DNA of 64,000 nucleotides from Symbiodinium microadriaticum (Eukaryota; Sar; Dinophyceae; Suessiales; Symbiodiniaceae), in the NCBI GenBank assembly GCA_001939145.1, contig LSRX01001580.1, positions 19,319-83,318 on the forward strand, read 5' to 3'. The position numbers were made by a program, and so were the translations under genes. The notes under the pieces are model-generated. The model did no database searches, was not told the DNA's origin, and saw nothing but the letters and a program-made list of their open reading frames with translations. This document shows positions 62,976-64,000 of this stretch, piece by piece; the stretch's first letter is position 1; every line of letters begins with the position of its first letter.

Positions 62976-64000
62976 CTAAGGTTTGCCCGGGCGCGGGCAG
63001 TTGCAGCGCAGCTGGAAATTCTCCAAGAACTGGCCCTGTGGTAGCGTCTGTTGGTGGAGAGGGAAGGGCTTCGATGCTGGCTCCGGATCCAAACCCCAGT
63101 ACTTGAAGACCAGCACCTGCTGTCCATAAGAGAACGAGGCCACAGGAATCTTCAGCTTAACTGTCGCGGAGATTCCACGCATGGGATCTTGCATCAGCAC
63201 CAGGGAGCACTTGATCTCCGTGCTACTTTGGCTAGGAGATGATACGTTGCCCTGAATCCTTCCCGGCCCCGTGAGTTGAAGGCCCCACTGCGCAAGGTTG
63301 CAACTGCTGACCTGGGTTCCCAACGCTTGGGGCTCTGGGAACTCATCGACAGCATCCCCATACACCAGTGCCCTTCTTGCGAAGGGCATCGAAGTGGGGG
63401 TATGCTGCACGCTGCCCCCACCACACACGCAGCAGGCCTCACTGGGCCGCACGCCGTGAAAGGGCTCATCGTAGCCGTCCTTTACAGAGCCATGGCAGAA
63501 ACCTTGGGATTCATAGTCCCGACAGCCGAGGCCGTTGGAGTCTTGCCATCCAGGCACATCGTCACACAAGAAGCACTTCGTTATGTTCAATAGCGGGATC
63601 TGCTGATGGACATAGCCGGCAGCACATTCCTGGCAGGTGCCATTCAAAGCCTTGCGGCAACCTCCACACTGTGGGCCGGCATCGCAGCAAGTGAAGTTAT
63701 ACGCATTGCCCAAAAAGTTGCCAATCAGCATCTGGCCCGTCGGGCACTTCACCCGGTCAGGCAAAGAATTCTCGTGGCCTTTGTCGAGAGCAGCACCTTG
63801 GAGCAAAGTCGGCAGCTGTGTGGGCCTCTTCTTGGTGCGGCCACATTGCTGGAAGCGCACGCCCGGTGTGGACCATGGGCCAGCGCCAGGCTGCGACCCA
63901 GGCCCTGCGAACGCAGTTGTGGAAGGCTCTGCCAGCGAAGGCTTCACCGTGTCCAGTCGCAGGCGGGTGGATGGCCTCTTCTGCAAGCAGCTGCTCGGCT
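62976..64000 (-). CDS. Large exon of cysteine-rich mosaic extracellular protein (partial)
   Basis: Open from the window edge, so its start is outside. In order: a Pro/Ser/Thr-rich linker; VKCPTGQMLIGNFLGNAYNF-TCC; an ephrin-receptor-like Cys cluster (QCGGCRKALNGTCQECAAGY and NITKCFLC); a ShK-like segment (GLGCRDYESQGFCHGSVKDG ... GVRPSEACCVCGGG); then a beta-rich region (CNLAQWGLQLTGPGRIQGNV ... KCSLVLMQDPMRGISATVKL) ending in LRCNCPRPGK. The true exon end is a little before the stop at 62976. Secretion is inferred from Cys content and N-x-T/S sites. Mosaic proteins of this kind are common in dinoflagellates. Confidence 0.85.
   Translation of the reverse strand, partial: PSSCLQKRPSTRLRLDTVKPSLAEPSTTAFAGPGSQPGAGPWSTPGVRFQQCGRTKKRPTQLPTLLQGAALDKGHENSLPDRVKCPTGQMLIGNFLGNAYNFTCCDAGPQCGGCRKALNGTCQECAAGYVHQQIPLLNITKCFLCDDVPGWQDSNGLGCRDYESQGFCHGSVKDGYDEPFHGVRPSEACCVCGGGSVQHTPTSMPFARRALVYGDAVDEFPEPQALGTQVSSCNLAQWGLQLTGPGRIQGNVSSPSQSSTEIKCSLVLMQDPMRGISATVKLKIPVASFSYGQQVLVFKYWGLDPEPASKPFPLHQQTLPQGQFLENFQLRCNCPRPGKP

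Noticed and set aside
1-64000. tRNA or rRNA genes
   Set aside because: I did not recognise any cloverleaf A/B box pair or conserved rRNA stretch by reading; a dedicated scan was not possible.

Overview
The window looks like nuclear DNA of a dinoflagellate, most plausibly a Symbiodiniaceae/Suessiales-type genome. The evidence is: plant-type telomere-like CCCTAAA/TTTAGGG blocks scattered over all 64 kb; many short exons separated by small introns, mostly with AG|G acceptors and GT or occasional GC donors; a Ty1/copia-class LTR retrotransposon whose Gag carries a CCCH zinc finger; and cysteine-rich mosaic extracellular proteins. The species cannot be named from sequence alone. The assembly has small gaps: four Ns near 47.29 kb and one N near 50.27 kb.

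Host genes. Every exon chain I can support reads on the minus strand. From 0.66 to 3.1 kb, nine short exons join with compatible phases into part of a soluble protein I do not recognise. From 4.9 to 13.4 kb there are isolated exons, including one with a membrane segment resembling an RND/MMPL-type transporter. From 27 to 64 kb there are many exons of one or several large secreted or cell-surface proteins. The longest pieces are at the right edge (62976-64000, continuing outside the window) and at 32391-33080. Both carry a CP-x-G ... Y-N-F-T-C-C module, and an exon at about 27.1-27.4 kb has a related module. Well-resolved chains lie at 40.5-41.3, 41.7-42.4, 50.0-50.2 and 55.7-56.4 kb. How many genes this represents, and where they start and stop, cannot be settled without RNA data.

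Mobile DNA. A copia-type element (15509-24937, plus strand, antisense to the host exons) has 194-bp TG...CA LTRs that differ at three positions. Its primer-binding site sits directly after the 5' LTR and matches the anticodon arm of initiator tRNA-Met (half-tRNA priming). Gag, protease, integrase, reverse transcriptase and RNase H are all recognisable but broken by frameshifts and stops. The Gag reading frame begins inside the LTR. Downstream of RNase H is an extra module with hydrophobic segments and a His/Cys motif. The element sits inside a 14/15-nt variant of the telomere-like repeat.

Short repeats. The window also contains several families of short palindromic (foldback) elements of 70-170 bp, a dispersed ~90-bp GGGCCCAAA family in both orientations, and many microsatellites. 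Almost every intron in the resolved chains contains a telomere-like block, sometimes at the splice junction itself. A compositionally distinct block at 43.8-45.7 kb (A-rich repeats, a 400-nt pyrimidine tract and an intronless plus-strand ORF) may be another insertion.
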